Origin: Vibrio sinensis
Lineage (GTDB): Bacteria; Pseudomonadota; Gammaproteobacteria; Enterobacterales; Vibrionaceae
NCBI RefSeq assembly: GCF_003605645.1
Contig: NZ_QVMU01000031.1
Coordinates: 1-52,174, forward strand
Reading direction: 5' to 3'
DNA: 52,174 bases
Shown here: one piece after another, positions 15,637 to 23,619 of the stretch
How positions within the stretch are numbered: the stretch's first letter is position 1
Layout of the letters: every line of letters begins with the position of its first letter
Made by a program: the position numbers and the translations under genes
The notes under the pieces: generated by a model
The model's input: the letters and a program-made list of their open reading frames with translations, nothing else
The model's database searches: none
Told to the model about the DNA's origin: nothing

Positions 15637-16464
15637 CTAGTGAGGGGCTAGGGTAAACTGTGACGGCTGGTAGCCAGTAAAGAGTGACATCACTTTATCG
15701 GCATAATCATTAAAGCGGGTGGCATTAAATATATCTTGGATACCAGACGCGATAGTGCGGTAGTTAAGCCACTCAAAGCGCAGCCCTTTATCTTCCATTC
15801 GCTTACGGGAAGCGATGATAAGCACACAAATTTCTTTATAACCAATAACTTTGAGGTCTTTAAAAAAATCGGCTGAGAATTGCTTGTAAGCAGCAGCACT
15901 GCGTACTGTCCCCTCGACATCATCGACACAAACGTTAATACGTTCAGTGCGTAGATAATTTGCTCGTTTGAGGTATTTCATCACCTTAGCAAACGACTTA
16001 GGCGAAATGTATTCCCCCCAACGTAGGACATAATCTTCTTGAAGTTGGTCATAACTGATCGTTTTCAATCCAGCGACCGTGGGTAAACCAATTCGTCCAC
16101 CAATCAAATCCGTGTTTGGCATGATGCACGCTAATACTTTTGCAATAAGCGTTCGGCACTTGATATTATTCACCGCAGCTCCGCCCCAAGCGAATAGACC
16201 TGGGAAGCGTTGCGGATTATCAATGAACTCCTGACACGCTTTTAAGATAAACGCATACTCGTGAGGTAGCTTGACGACTTCACCACTACGTAGCAAACGG
16301 CGACAACTAAACCCTATCGTGAAATTTTGATTGGTCTCTTTTTGAATCGCAATCGTTTCATCAAAAAGCTGGATGAGTTCATGCTTACGAAACTTACGCT
16401 TGGCTCGATACGCTTTGTCGTATTCAGGTTTAGTTAGAGTAGGGGATGTATTATCGGCTAACAT
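15637..16464 (-). CDS. repA: Replication initiator (IncI/IncL-type RepA)
   Basis: 275 residues from the ATG at 16464. Basic N-terminal helices (YRAKRKFRKHELIQLFDETI) and later DNA-binding-like stretches (YISPKSFAKVMKYLKRANY) fit initiators of the IncFII/IncI/IncL group, though it is shorter than their usual 340-350 residues. It is the only initiator candidate on the plasmid. A TTG five codons upstream is possible, but GAGGGCGA lies 8-15 bases before the ATG and suits it better. Translation appears coupled to an overlapping leader peptide and controlled by a long structured leader. Family assignment relies partly on this control region. Confidence 0.7.
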   Translation of the reverse strand: MLADNTSPTLTKPEYDKAYRAKRKFRKHELIQLFDETIAIQKETNQNFTIGFSCRRLLRSGEVVKLPHEYAFILKACQEFIDNPQRFPGLFAWGGAAVNNIKCRTLIAKVLACIMPNTDLIGGRIGLPTVAGLKTISYDQLQEDYVLRWGEYISPKSFAKVMKYLKRANYLRTERINVCVDDVEGTVRSAAAYKQFSADFFKDLKVIGYKEICVLIIASRKRMEDKGLRFEWLNYRTIASGIQDIFNATRFNDYADKVMSLFTGYQPSQFTLAPH

Positions 16465-16591
16465 GCGACTCGCCCTCAAAGCTATAACCTAAACGGGTAT
16501 CTCGCGGATAGCCATTATTATTAGTGGTTATTACTTGAATGCTGAGTCTACATTGGCCTTGCCTATGGCAAGAAAGATGAATAATGTACAT
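16451..16591 (-). CDS. Rep leader peptide (RepY-like), 46 aa
   Basis: An open frame of 46 codons (MYIIHLSCHRQG at its start) whose TAA at 16453-16451 lies 11 bases inside rep. In IncIalpha and IncB plasmids translation of such a leader (RepY) to its stop near the rep start unfolds the rep ribosome site. A weak ribosome site (GCGGAA) lies about eight bases before its ATG. The peptide has no recognisable function of its own, as expected of a leader. Confidence 0.6.
   Translation of the reverse strand: MYIIHLSCHRQGQCRLSIQVITTNNNGYPRDTRLGYSFEGESHVSR
16470..16475 (-). promoter_or_regulatory. Rep pseudoknot half-site at ribosome site
   Basis: GGGCGA in the rep message, 5-10 bases before the ATG, is perfectly complementary to UCGCCC at 16720-16715 in an upstream hairpin. 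A distal loop pairing next to the ribosome site is the activation mechanism of IncI/IncB/IncL rep genes. Confidence 0.5.
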
Positions 16592-16694
16592 TTTAAATTC
16601 CGCTAGATTTGAAGTTGTTTGGCTTCCACACCAAACAATGAGACTACAATCTACACAAGATCAGCTTAAAGATCAAATCCTTAAATTTCAGGCA

Positions 16695-16728
16695 CAAAAA
16701 AGCCGCTCACTAGCGGGCGAACGGCTAT
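16695..16728 (-). terminator. Terminator-like hairpin within rep leader
   Basis: Read leftward, AGCCG-TTCG then CCGCT-AGTG-AGCGG-CT is followed by TTTTTTTG. It could be an attenuator of rep transcription; its TCGCCC segment is the partner of the rep pseudoknot site. The opposite strand may encode the antisense copy-control RNA, but no clear promoter for that was found. Confidence 0.55.
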
Positions 16729-16744
16729 TTGCGAATGCTATGTC

Positions 16745-16808
16745 GTTAGATTGGAAGTCTAACACACTCTAAAACTTAGAAAATACACTACATAGAAAAC
16801 TATGTAGT
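16745..16808 (-). repeat. Hairpins at the start of the rep leader
   Basis: GTTAGA-TTGGAAG-TCTAAC (16745-16763) and ACTACATAG-AAAA-CTATGTAGT (16787-16808) are perfect. A partial third copy CTATGTAA follows at 16815. They may fold in the leader RNA or bind the initiator for autoregulation. Two other perfect hairpins lie nearer rep at 16615-16638 and 16558-16572. Confidence 0.5.
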
Positions 16809-16849
16809 AGCGTGCTATGTAATGCACTTTTAACCTAAGATCTGCATTC

Positions 16850-16879
16850 ATTATACAATCTCAGGGGCCAATTTTTCAA
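16850..16879 (-). promoter_or_regulatory. rep promoter
   Basis: Leftward -35 TTGAAA (16879-16874), 18-base spacer and -10 TATAAT (16855-16850). The predicted start near 16843 gives a leader of roughly 380 bases ahead of rep. Confidence 0.75.
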
Positions 16880-16915
16880 GAAAATAAAACTTTTATTATG
16901 CTTATTCTTGTGTTA

Positions 16916-17542
16916 CTAAACTTCACAAGAAAACCAGAAAACTCTTCCTAAAACTTCAAAATCATTTAAGTCACTTAGCTCATAAATCTCTGTCTCATAG
17001 GAGTCATTATAACTCTGAACAATAAGATTTTTAGGCGTTCTTTTTAGGCATTTTACACGCAATAAACCATCATGCCGAAAGACATACATCTTGCCATCTT
17101 TTATTAATGTTTCAGATTCATCTATAGCTATTATTGAACCATCTAATAACACGGGAGCCATACTATCTCCCGCAACCCCAATACAAGATATGTTGTTGAT
17201 ATTCTTATATTTTATTGCATGCTTAGGAACAGGAGTAAAATCACCAGCCTCATCATTTACAAAACTGCCACAGCCTCCAGCAGCTAAAATAGAAGGGTAA
17301 TAACGAATTAATATACATGCCGGTTCAGCCTCCCCCTGTACCTTAGATTCCCCTGTTAAAAACTGCAACGAAATATTAAATACTTTTGATATTTCAATTA
17401 AGTGTTTACTTTTAGGTTCATTTTCATCTCTTTCCCATTGAGATATAGCCGTGGCGGACACGCCAACTCTGGATGCAAGATCGCGTTGTGTCATACGCCG
17501 TTTTAAGCGTAATTCATTAATTATTTTGCCTATTGTTTTCAT
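16916..17542 (-). CDS. CI/LexA-like repressor (XRE plus S24 peptidase)
   Basis: 208 residues from the ATG at 17542. Residues 1-60 are an XRE helix-turn-helix (MTQRDLASRVGVSATAISQW). Residues 85-208 are an S24 autopeptidase domain: cleavage-site-like AAGG near residue 86, catalytic Ser in AGDSMAPVLLDG and a Lys in the following strands (LLRVKCLKRTP). Proteins of this type self-cleave when RecA is activated, as SetR does in SXT-type elements. The divergent operator and promoter head the transfer operon, so it probably represses conjugation genes until DNA damage. Confidence 0.88.
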   Translation of the reverse strand: MKTIGKIINELRLKRRMTQRDLASRVGVSATAISQWERDENEPKSKHLIEISKVFNISLQFLTGESKVQGEAEPACILIRYYPSILAAGGCGSFVNDEAGDFTPVPKHAIKYKNINNISCIGVAGDSMAPVLLDGSIIAIDESETLIKDGKMYVFRHDGLLRVKCLKRTPKNLIVQSYNDSYETEIYELSDLNDFEVLGRVFWFSCEV

Positions 17543-17582
17543 GAACCAAGTATAAATCACACCAACAAAAGCATCCTTAACG

Positions 17583-17629
17583 CATTAAAGTAAGTAAAGT
17601 TTACAGAATAAAGTTTACTTACTTTAATG
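17583..17629. promoter_or_regulatory. Two-arm operator of the S24 repressor
   Basis: 20-base arms CATTAAAGTAAGTAAAGTTT (17583-17602) and its complement (17610-17629) match at 19 of 20 positions across a 7-base spacer. The right arm overlaps the -35 of the rightward promoter. This fits cooperative binding by two repressor dimers. Confidence 0.8.
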
Positions 17630-17642
17630 TTCACAATATAAT
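17614..17642 (+). promoter_or_regulatory. Promoter of the transfer operon
   Basis: -35 TTTACT (17614-17619), 17-base spacer, -10 TATAAT (17637-17642). It drives the gene at 17684 and, barring the terminator after 18462, the secretion operon. The reverse direction has only a weak -10. Confidence 0.78.
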
Positions 17643-17683
17643 CAAAGCATGATCATTCATACAGTAACCAACAATGGCACTTT

Positions 17684-17860
17684 ATGACGAACAAGACCAA
17701 ATCAACGACCGCTATTTGGTTTGAAATGGACAAGGAAACCAATCGGTTACTGAGTTTGTTTGCTGAACTTAACGGTCGGAGTAAGAGATCTGAAGCTGCA
17801 CGCAGGCTAAAAAACGACTTACTCAAAGAAAATAATGCGTTAATGAAAGCCAAAGGGTAA
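17684..17860 (+). CDS. Arc/TraY-like ribbon-helix-helix protein, 58 aa
   Basis: A 58-residue gene with the pattern of Arc-type DNA-binding proteins: a strand (TAIWFEMDKETNRLL), helix, turn (LNGRSKRSEAARRLKND) and a Lys-rich tail. The opposite-strand frame over it is a shadow. It is the first gene behind the repressor-controlled promoter and may be a transcription factor or a relaxosome TraY-like protein for the transfer genes. The ribosome site is weak; a 16-codon frame starting at 17674 ends inside it and could give coupling. Confidence 0.6.
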   Translation: MTNKTKSTTAIWFEMDKETNRLLSLFAELNGRSKRSEAARRLKNDLLKENNALMKAKG

Positions 17861-18087
17861 TTCCTTTACTTTTTTTACCAAAAAATCCATTTGATGGATT
17901 GCTCTTTAACATTTTCGCCTGGGAGATGAATCGCCGCATCAAGCCATTGAGCTTGGTGGCTACTTTTATTGATTCATCGACGACAATCCTTCAATTGTCA
18001 AACACACCTCAACGCTTAGCCCGCGTGGTAGAGGCGGCTGCTTTTCTGGACAGCCTTAAAGTGAACAGATTTTTTCAGGAAAAAAAC
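17861..18087 (+). promoter_or_regulatory. Structured leader before 18088 gene
   Basis: A 227-base stretch with ATCCA-TTTGA-TGGAT (17885-17900), a long-range pair GATGAATC/GATTCATC (17925-17932, 17971-17978) enclosing AGCCA/TGGCT, and GACAAT/ATTGTC (17982-17999). An in-frame extension of the downstream gene runs through it but looks non-coding. It could be a regulatory leader or small RNA. Confidence 0.45.
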
Positions 18088-18462
18088 ATGAATACTCTTG
18101 ATATTGTAAGCTCTCAGCAACTCGCTACGAAATTATCAGGCACTCTGGCATTGCCACCCTCTGCCCGTCGTCAATATGTCAAAGCACCAATGAAAAATTG
18201 GAGAGCGCGTATTCACTACGAAATTAGGCAATACCGAGTCTCAAAAAAAACATCAACCATTATCATTATTAGCAGCAAAAAACATTGCACCGCTTTCTAC
18301 GCTCATGCTTCTGTGTTGCATTGCCCTCATGCACGTTGCAACGTCACAAAAGCCTTATTGCTGGCCGATAAGATTGACCGTAAAAATGACCCATTACGAA
18401 CGCTTGGATACACGCCAAAACGTGATAAGCATGCCGTGTTTTTAGAAGTACTTTATCGCTAA
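18088..18462 (+). CDS. Hypothetical protein, 124 aa
   Basis: Start at the ATG (MNTLDIVSSQQLATKLSG) with AGGA nine bases upstream. The product is basic (many Arg/Lys), with a Ser/Thr/Ile strand (KTSTIIIISSKK) and a His/Cys-containing centre (YAHASVLHCPHARC). No signal peptide or clear family. Position between the RHH gene and the pilin gene suggests a regulator or accessory of the transfer operon. The terminator-like hairpin after it may set expression of the secretion genes. Confidence 0.55.
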   Translation: MNTLDIVSSQQLATKLSGTLALPPSARRQYVKAPMKNWRARIHYEIRQYRVSKKTSTIIIISSKKHCTAFYAHASVLHCPHARCNVTKALLLADKIDRKNDPLRTLGYTPKRDKHAVFLEVLYR

Positions 18463-18475
18463 CATCGACAACCTC

Positions 18476-18517
18476 CCGTGCGCTATGCACTTTTCCACAA
18501 GAGTTCATAGCACACGG
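18476..18517 (+). terminator. Hairpin after 18088 gene
   Basis: CCGTG-C-GCTATG (18476-18487) pairs with CATAGC-A-CACGG (18506-18517), 11 pairs with one mismatch and an 18-base loop, followed by CGGTTTCTTT. It could be a terminator or attenuator between the regulatory genes and the virB genes. Confidence 0.5.
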
Positions 18518-18749
18518 CGGTTTCTTTACTGCTGTGTCGAATGCCATTCATCGGTATTCGTTTCACTTTGTTCTCACCAACAAAGCATGTGACGCAACGT
18601 ATCCCGCATGGGGCTTTTAGAGCAGGGATGAGTTTGGCTTGGGAAACCATTAATGAATAAGTACCCTTAGTCTACGGCAATACGGCCTGGTTGCTGCCGT
18701 TAACTGCAACCCAATACGCTGTAACACTCATTAGAGAGGAATCATCAAC

Positions 18750-18914
18750 ATGACGATGACCAACTTGTTCCCTAATAAAAATCTGAAACGGCAACAAAAA
18801 GAATCTGAACGAATGAAATCGGTGATGCGTGCTCGTCGCCGTATCGAAGATATCCGTGATTGCCATGATATTGGCCTTAAACCCCAAGATTACCATTTGG
18901 TTTTAACGCATTAA
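18750..18914 (+). CDS. Hypothetical protein, 54 aa
   Basis: A small, strongly basic protein (MTMTNLFPNKNLKRQQKESE at its start, then RARRRIEDIRD) with a good ribosome site AGAGGA. It is helical with no membrane segment. It sits 29 bases before the pilin gene, so it is probably the first gene of the secretion operon. Its function is unknown. Confidence 0.55.
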   Translation: MTMTNLFPNKNLKRQQKESERMKSVMRARRRIEDIRDCHDIGLKPQDYHLVLTH

Positions 18915-18943
18915 TCATCCTTTTACTTTCGAGAGACACCACC

Positions 18944-19228
18944 ATGAACAAACGCGCTCTAATCGCCGCTCTACTCTTTGCAACTTGCTCCACCCCACTA
19001 TTAGCCAGTGGTGGCTTAGCCCCCGCGACCGATGCCATTAATGACTTTCGAGTTTGGTTTTATGGTTTTCTGGGAACTGGCAGCCTTGCTTATATCGCTT
19101 ACAACTGTGCCATGGCGATGGCAGAAAAACAGCAATGGAATGACGTGATGATGTCTGTGGGTAAAACCGCTGGCGCCGGTGGCTCTGTCGTGGCCGCAGA
19201 TTGGGCATGGCGCATCTTTGGTAGCTAA
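18944..19228 (+). CDS. virB2: VirB2-like pilin subunit
   Basis: 94 residues: a signal peptide ending in LLASGG (residues 18-24), then a hydrophobic segment (VWFYGFLGTGSLAYIAYNCAMAMA) and a second, Gly/Ala-rich helix (GKTAGAGGSVVAADWAWRIF). This is the size and two-helix topology of VirB2/TrbC pilins. It starts the VirB2-VirB3-VirB4 order, 2 bases before virB3. Confidence 0.82.
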   Translation: MNKRALIAALLFATCSTPLLASGGLAPATDAINDFRVWFYGFLGTGSLAYIAYNCAMAMAEKQQWNDVMMSVGKTAGAGGSVVAADWAWRIFGS

Positions 19229-19230
19229 TC

Positions 19231-19602
19231 ATGAATAATGAGATTCAGGAATACGCCAGCCATAACGCCATGGCGCGAGTCTCACTCATCTTCGGCGTTC
19301 CTATCATGACGTTACTGATTTTCCTCATCTTAATGTTGGTGACGGGAGGGGTTGGATTCTTCTTTTTTGGTGTGATGGGGCTTATCACCCCGCTAATGCT
19401 CTTGTTTGTACTATTTGGTATTCGCATCCTTTGCTTAGAAAATCCTAATGCCATGACCGAATTAAAATGGAAAGCCAAAGCCGCTATCTATCGCTTACAG
19501 TGTCGGTCAATGGTGACGTCATTCACTTCGACTGACACGCCTCAAAAGAGGAGAATGCACCATGTCCGTGAATGGATTAAAAACCCTTCCAATCACCAAT
19601 AA
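19231..19602 (+). CDS. virB3: VirB3-like inner-membrane protein
   Basis: 123 residues with two adjacent hydrophobic segments around 20-65 (GVPIMTLLIFLILMLVTGG, then a Phe/Gly/Leu-rich stretch) and a basic C-terminal tail. VirB3 proteins are short membrane partners of VirB4. Its end overlaps the virB4 start by 41 bases, which suggests coupled translation. Confidence 0.82.
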   Translation: MNNEIQEYASHNAMARVSLIFGVPIMTLLIFLILMLVTGGVGFFFFGVMGLITPLMLLFVLFGIRILCLENPNAMTELKWKAKAAIYRLQCRSMVTSFTSTDTPQKRRMHHVREWIKNPSNHQ

Positions 19603-21928
19603 ACTGCCGAAATATGGGTATCCCATAAACGAACACATGATAACCCTTGATGATGGTCGCCTAATGGCGGCCATGCGCATTAAAGGAATACCATTTGAAT
19701 GTGAATCAACGGCCAGTATCAACGCGGCCTTTAACAAAATCCGCAATTTTTTAAACCAACTCGCTACACGTCAAGGCTCGAACTTAGCGGTATGGACTCA
19801 TATCATTAAGCGAGAGGAAAAGCTCGATGTTAGCTACTCGTTTGACAATACCTTTGTGCAAAACTTCTCAGACCGTTATTTAAAGACCTTTGAAGGGCAA
19901 CGCTTCTTTAGCACCGATTACTACCTCACCTTTGTCTATAAATATCAAGGTGAGCTTTCAGTCGGCGAGCGTGAACTTTACGATTTACTCAATATTGGTT
20001 TAGCGGTTTTAAGTGAGTTCTCAGCCTCTCTGATTGGATTAACTCAAGAGAACAATTCAATCCGTGCTGAAAACATCGAGCTTCTTAGCTTTCTAATAAA
20101 CCACAATGACCGAACTATCCCACTGACGCAGAATAAAGTCGTTGAAGTCGTAGGGGATTCCGATTGGCATTTCGGCTATGACTTACTCGAAATCAGAAAT
20201 ACACACAGCACAACCTCGCAATATGCCTCATTTTTTGAGCTAGACGGCTACCCAATGACGACACATTGCGGCATGTGGGATTTTATTTTGGCCATGCCTT
20301 GCGAGTTTGTACTTACCCAATCGATGATATTCATGAAGCCGCCCGAAGCGGTGAAACGTATCAAGACTCAGCTTAACCTCATAAAATCCAGTGACCACAC
20401 GGAGAATGAAGTCAATGAGTTAGAAACTGGCCGTGATGAAGCATCGATTGGCAACATTAGTTTTGGTGATTACCACTGTTCACTCGCGGTTTTTTCGAAA
20501 ACCCAAGAAGGGGCAATCAACGACGGAAACGATTTATACAGCGCATTCCTTGGCCGTAACGTTTCGTTTAAGCGCTCTAACCTTAAATCGCAATTCAGCT
20601 TTTTAAGCATGATGCCAGCCTCAAAAGAACGCATGTTACCCATTCCTCGAACAGTGACAAACCTAGCTTGTGGATGGTCATTGCATAACTACTCCCAAGG
20701 AAAAAAAGAAGAAAACCCGATTGGTGACGGCTCGGCCATCATGCCATTTAAAACCGTCTCAGATAGTGTCTATTACTTTAACTACCACGCATCGAAATTG
20801 GGGGTCAACGCTATCGGAGAACCCATGCCTGGACACCTTATGTTACTTGGTGCATCAGGCGTCGGAAAAACAACGCTTCAATCCGCATTAAGCGCTTATT
20901 TTTCAAGATTTAAGCCTCAGATATTCGCACTCGATTACAAACGTTCTACAGAACTGCTCATGCGGGTATTTGGCGCCCAATACTTCACGTTTGAAGAGGG
21001 GATCGACACAGGGCTTAACCCGTTCCAGTTACCGGACACACCTCAGCTTCGCAGTTTCTTATTAAGATTAACGCTTCGTATTGGTGCAGACCACAACGGG
21101 GTATGCACCAATGCTGAAGAGAAAGAATTAAAAGAAGCGATCGACAACATGATGGATTTAGGCGGCGAACCTCAAAATCGCGGGTTAAGTCAATTATTGC
21201 AATTAGTACAAGAGCCTGAATTGCGCGCCCGCCTCAGTAAATGGTGTCATAGTGAAAACGGCCAATTTGCATGGTGCTTAGACTCACCTGTCATGCGTTT
21301 TGATCCCGATACTATGGATAAAATCGGCTTCGATACCACGTTGTTGATTGGGGATTTGAGCGCAGGTAGAGCGGACAAACCCTATTGTGAGCCAATCTTT
21401 GGCGTGTTGTTCTTCTTAAAATCGTTGATGCAAAAAGAGGGGCGAATACTCATGTCCATTGTGGAAGAGTTCTGGATGCCAGCTAACTATCCTCTTACAC
21501 AAACGCTCATGAGAGACGTATTGAAATCAGGCCGATTTAACTATGAGTTCATGGTTTTATGCTCTCAGTCGCCAGAAGATGCGATAAATTGTGACATTTT
21601 CCCCGCCATCATTCAGCAGACAGCGACGAAAATTTACTTACCAAATCCAGATGCAGAATTTGAAAGCTATAAGCGCTGTAACATGACTCTAGCTGAGTTT
21701 ACCAAGCTTCAAGCATTAGCTAGGGATTCTCGAACGTTTTTAGTCAAGCAGTCCAATAGCAGCGCCTTTGCCAAGATGGAATTAAACGGGTTTGAAGAGT
21801 TACCGATCATATCGCCATCTAAACGAGGGTTAGCACTTTGTGATCAATTACGAGCGGAGCACGGCGACGATCCCGATGTTTGGCTCCCCCTGTTCACTCA
21901 AGCCATTAAAACCTTTGCCAAAGAGTAA
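19562..21928 (+). CDS. virB4: VirB4 secretion ATPase
   Basis: 788 residues, normal for VirB4. Walker A GASGVGKTT lies at residues 430-438 and a Walker B-like strand with catalytic acids (MSIVEEFW) near 630-637. The N-terminal half is the membrane-associated region with VirB3. VirB4 powers pilus assembly and substrate translocation at the inner membrane. It is the third gene of the operon. Confidence 0.93.
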   Translation: MSVNGLKTLPITNKLPKYGYPINEHMITLDDGRLMAAMRIKGIPFECESTASINAAFNKIRNFLNQLATRQGSNLAVWTHIIKREEKLDVSYSFDNTFVQNFSDRYLKTFEGQRFFSTDYYLTFVYKYQGELSVGERELYDLLNIGLAVLSEFSASLIGLTQENNSIRAENIELLSFLINHNDRTIPLTQNKVVEVVGDSDWHFGYDLLEIRNTHSTTSQYASFFELDGYPMTTHCGMWDFILAMPCEFVLTQSMIFMKPPEAVKRIKTQLNLIKSSDHTENEVNELETGRDEASIGNISFGDYHCSLAVFSKTQEGAINDGNDLYSAFLGRNVSFKRSNLKSQFSFLSMMPASKERMLPIPRTVTNLACGWSLHNYSQGKKEENPIGDGSAIMPFKTVSDSVYYFNYHASKLGVNAIGEPMPGHLMLLGASGVGKTTLQSALSAYFSRFKPQIFALDYKRSTELLMRVFGAQYFTFEEGIDTGLNPFQLPDTPQLRSFLLRLTLRIGADHNGVCTNAEEKELKEAIDNMMDLGGEPQNRGLSQLLQLVQEPELRARLSKWCHSENGQFAWCLDSPVMRFDPDTMDKIGFDTTLLIGDLSAGRADKPYCEPIFGVLFFLKSLMQKEGRILMSIVEEFWMPANYPLTQTLMRDVLKSGRFNYEFMVLCSQSPEDAINCDIFPAIIQQTATKIYLPNPDAEFESYKRCNMTLAEFTKLQALARDSRTFLVKQSNSSAFAKMELNGFEELPIISPSKRGLALCDQLRAEHGDDPDVWLPLFTQAIKTFAKE

Positions 21929-21981
21929 AGCACCAATAATCAGCGCCGCACTCGCGGCGTTTTCTTTTACTAGGAGTTCTC

Positions 21982-22638
21982 ATGAAAAAGCAAATCTTGA
22001 TATTACTTCTTGGTATGCCGCTTAGTGTGCAAGCAACCGGAATACTCACTTTTGATACGGCAAACCTTGCTCAAATGGCACTGGAAGCAACAACAAGAGC
22101 AAAAGAGTTTGCACAAATTATGGCGCAGTCACACAAAGAGTTCAGTGAAATGCAAGCGCAAGGCGAGCACTATAAAGAAATGGTCGATGGTCATTTCGAT
22201 TTTGAAGATTTGTTGAACGACCCCAATTTAAACCAAGCGTTCGCTCTAGAGGATTGGAAAAAAATCTACGATAACGTCGAAGACATCGCCGACCTTCGTT
22301 ATGAATTCAATATGTACTCAGATGACCCCATCATGCAACGTCGCTATAACGACCAACTGCGTATGTACCGCACCAAAACCACGTTTTACGAAAATACCGT
22401 CAAACGTTACGAGCGGCTATCAGAGCTACTCGGTCAATTTAACACCGCGACCACGCCAGCGGCCAAAGCAGATTTAGCCAATGCCATCAGCTATGAGCAA
22501 ACTCTGATCCAAAACGATCAGCACATGCACAACGCCTTAAACGCGGCGATGGAAAGGCAACAACAATTAGAGCAGCAGGCGAGAGTACGTGAAAATACCC
22601 GAATGTTACTCAATGAAGGTATTCCTCGACCAAGGTAA
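21982..22638 (+). CDS. virB5: VirB5-like pilus tip protein
   Basis: 218 residues with a signal peptide (MKKQILILLLGMPLSVQATG) followed by a long, mostly helical, Gln-rich protein ending in coiled-coil segments (AAMERQQQLEQQARVRENTR). Minor pilus proteins of the VirB5/TrbJ group look like this and sit between VirB4 and VirB6. It may contact the recipient. It is followed by virB6 after 6 bases. Confidence 0.78.
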   Translation: MKKQILILLLGMPLSVQATGILTFDTANLAQMALEATTRAKEFAQIMAQSHKEFSEMQAQGEHYKEMVDGHFDFEDLLNDPNLNQAFALEDWKKIYDNVEDIADLRYEFNMYSDDPIMQRRYNDQLRMYRTKTTFYENTVKRYERLSELLGQFNTATTPAAKADLANAISYEQTLIQNDQHMHNALNAAMERQQQLEQQARVRENTRMLLNEGIPRPR

Positions 22639-22644
22639 TTCACT

Positions 22645-23595
22645 ATGTTTGAGACCCTTTTTGGTTTTTTAAATACCATCATCATTAATAACATTGCCGC
22701 GATGGTCGGTAACTTCACCACCGTGATCATGCCGCTCATTGGTGGGTTTGTTGGGCTGTACATCATTTACCTTGCCTGGGAAGCGCTCAATAACAACCAG
22801 AACTTCATCGTGATGGAAACCATCAAAACTATTGGCAGTTTAGGTGCAGTCACCATGGTGGCACTCAATACCCCTTGGTATATGGCACACATTGTGCCTT
22901 TTGTGCTCTATACGCCCGATGACATTACCGCCGCGCTACTCGGCGAGGGCGAAAATGCCAGTAATTCGCTACAAATGCTGTGGGATAATGTCTGGGTCTC
23001 ACTCAAACTCATCGCCAGTAACATTGAGTTTGGGATCAGTGATGCCGCGCTTCTTAGTATGTTTTTAAATGGTACGATGCTCTTTTTATCTGTGATCGGT
23101 TTTGTGCCGTTCTTTTTCATTTCGGTGGCAACTCTACTCGGCGCAAAAATTGCCGTGAGTTTTTTGCTCATCGTTGGTCCCATGTTCATCATGATGGCGT
23201 TTTTTCCCTCGACACGAGCTTTTTTCCAAGCGTGGACAGGTCAATGCTTTAACTATATGTTGCTCTCGGTTTTTTTTGCTTTGTCGTTCATGTTCGCGAT
23301 CGAAATCATCGATGAAGTGGTGCTCTCGAAGAATATCACCGTCGAGAATATCATTCTGAGCGTCATTATTTTCTTCTCCCTATGCGTTCTCGCCACCCAA
23401 CTACCGACACTGTCATCGACATTAAGTGGCGGCGTGGGAATAAGCGGATTGGTCGGCAATACCATGAGCGGCTTAAAAAACAGTGCCGGTGCAGCCAGAG
23501 CGGCGCATGGCGCGGGTATTGCGACCCGTGCTTATGGAAAAAGTGTCGCTACCAATATTGCTAATGTTGGCAAAGGCAACGTTAAATCGGGATAA
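22645..23595 (+). CDS. virB6: VirB6 polytopic channel protein
   Basis: 316 residues with about five to seven hydrophobic helices (for example FTTVIMPLIGGFVGLYIIYL, VSFLLIVGPMFIMMAFFP, IILSVIIFFSLCVLA) and a Gly/Ala-rich tail. This is the TrbL/VirB6 topology of the inner-membrane pore component. Gene order and the conserved Gly-Pro in the central helix support the call. Confidence 0.85.
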   Translation: MFETLFGFLNTIIINNIAAMVGNFTTVIMPLIGGFVGLYIIYLAWEALNNNQNFIVMETIKTIGSLGAVTMVALNTPWYMAHIVPFVLYTPDDITAALLGEGENASNSLQMLWDNVWVSLKLIASNIEFGISDAALLSMFLNGTMLFLSVIGFVPFFFISVATLLGAKIAVSFLLIVGPMFIMMAFFPSTRAFFQAWTGQCFNYMLLSVFFALSFMFAIEIIDEVVLSKNITVENIILSVIIFFSLCVLATQLPTLSSTLSGGVGISGLVGNTMSGLKNSAGAARAAHGAGIATRAYGKSVATNIANVGKGNVKSG

Positions 23596-23619
23596 TTCAT
23601 TATTTAAGGAGGCCATCAT

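Noticed and set aside
16584..16772. Rightward 62-codon frame over the rep leader
   Set aside because: It lies antisense to the structured rep leader and leader peptide and has no ribosome site; an antisense RNA is more plausible than a protein.
17653..17853. Leftward 66-codon frame
   Set aside because: It is the shadow of the 58-residue Arc-like gene on the other strand, which has a clear ribbon-helix-helix pattern.
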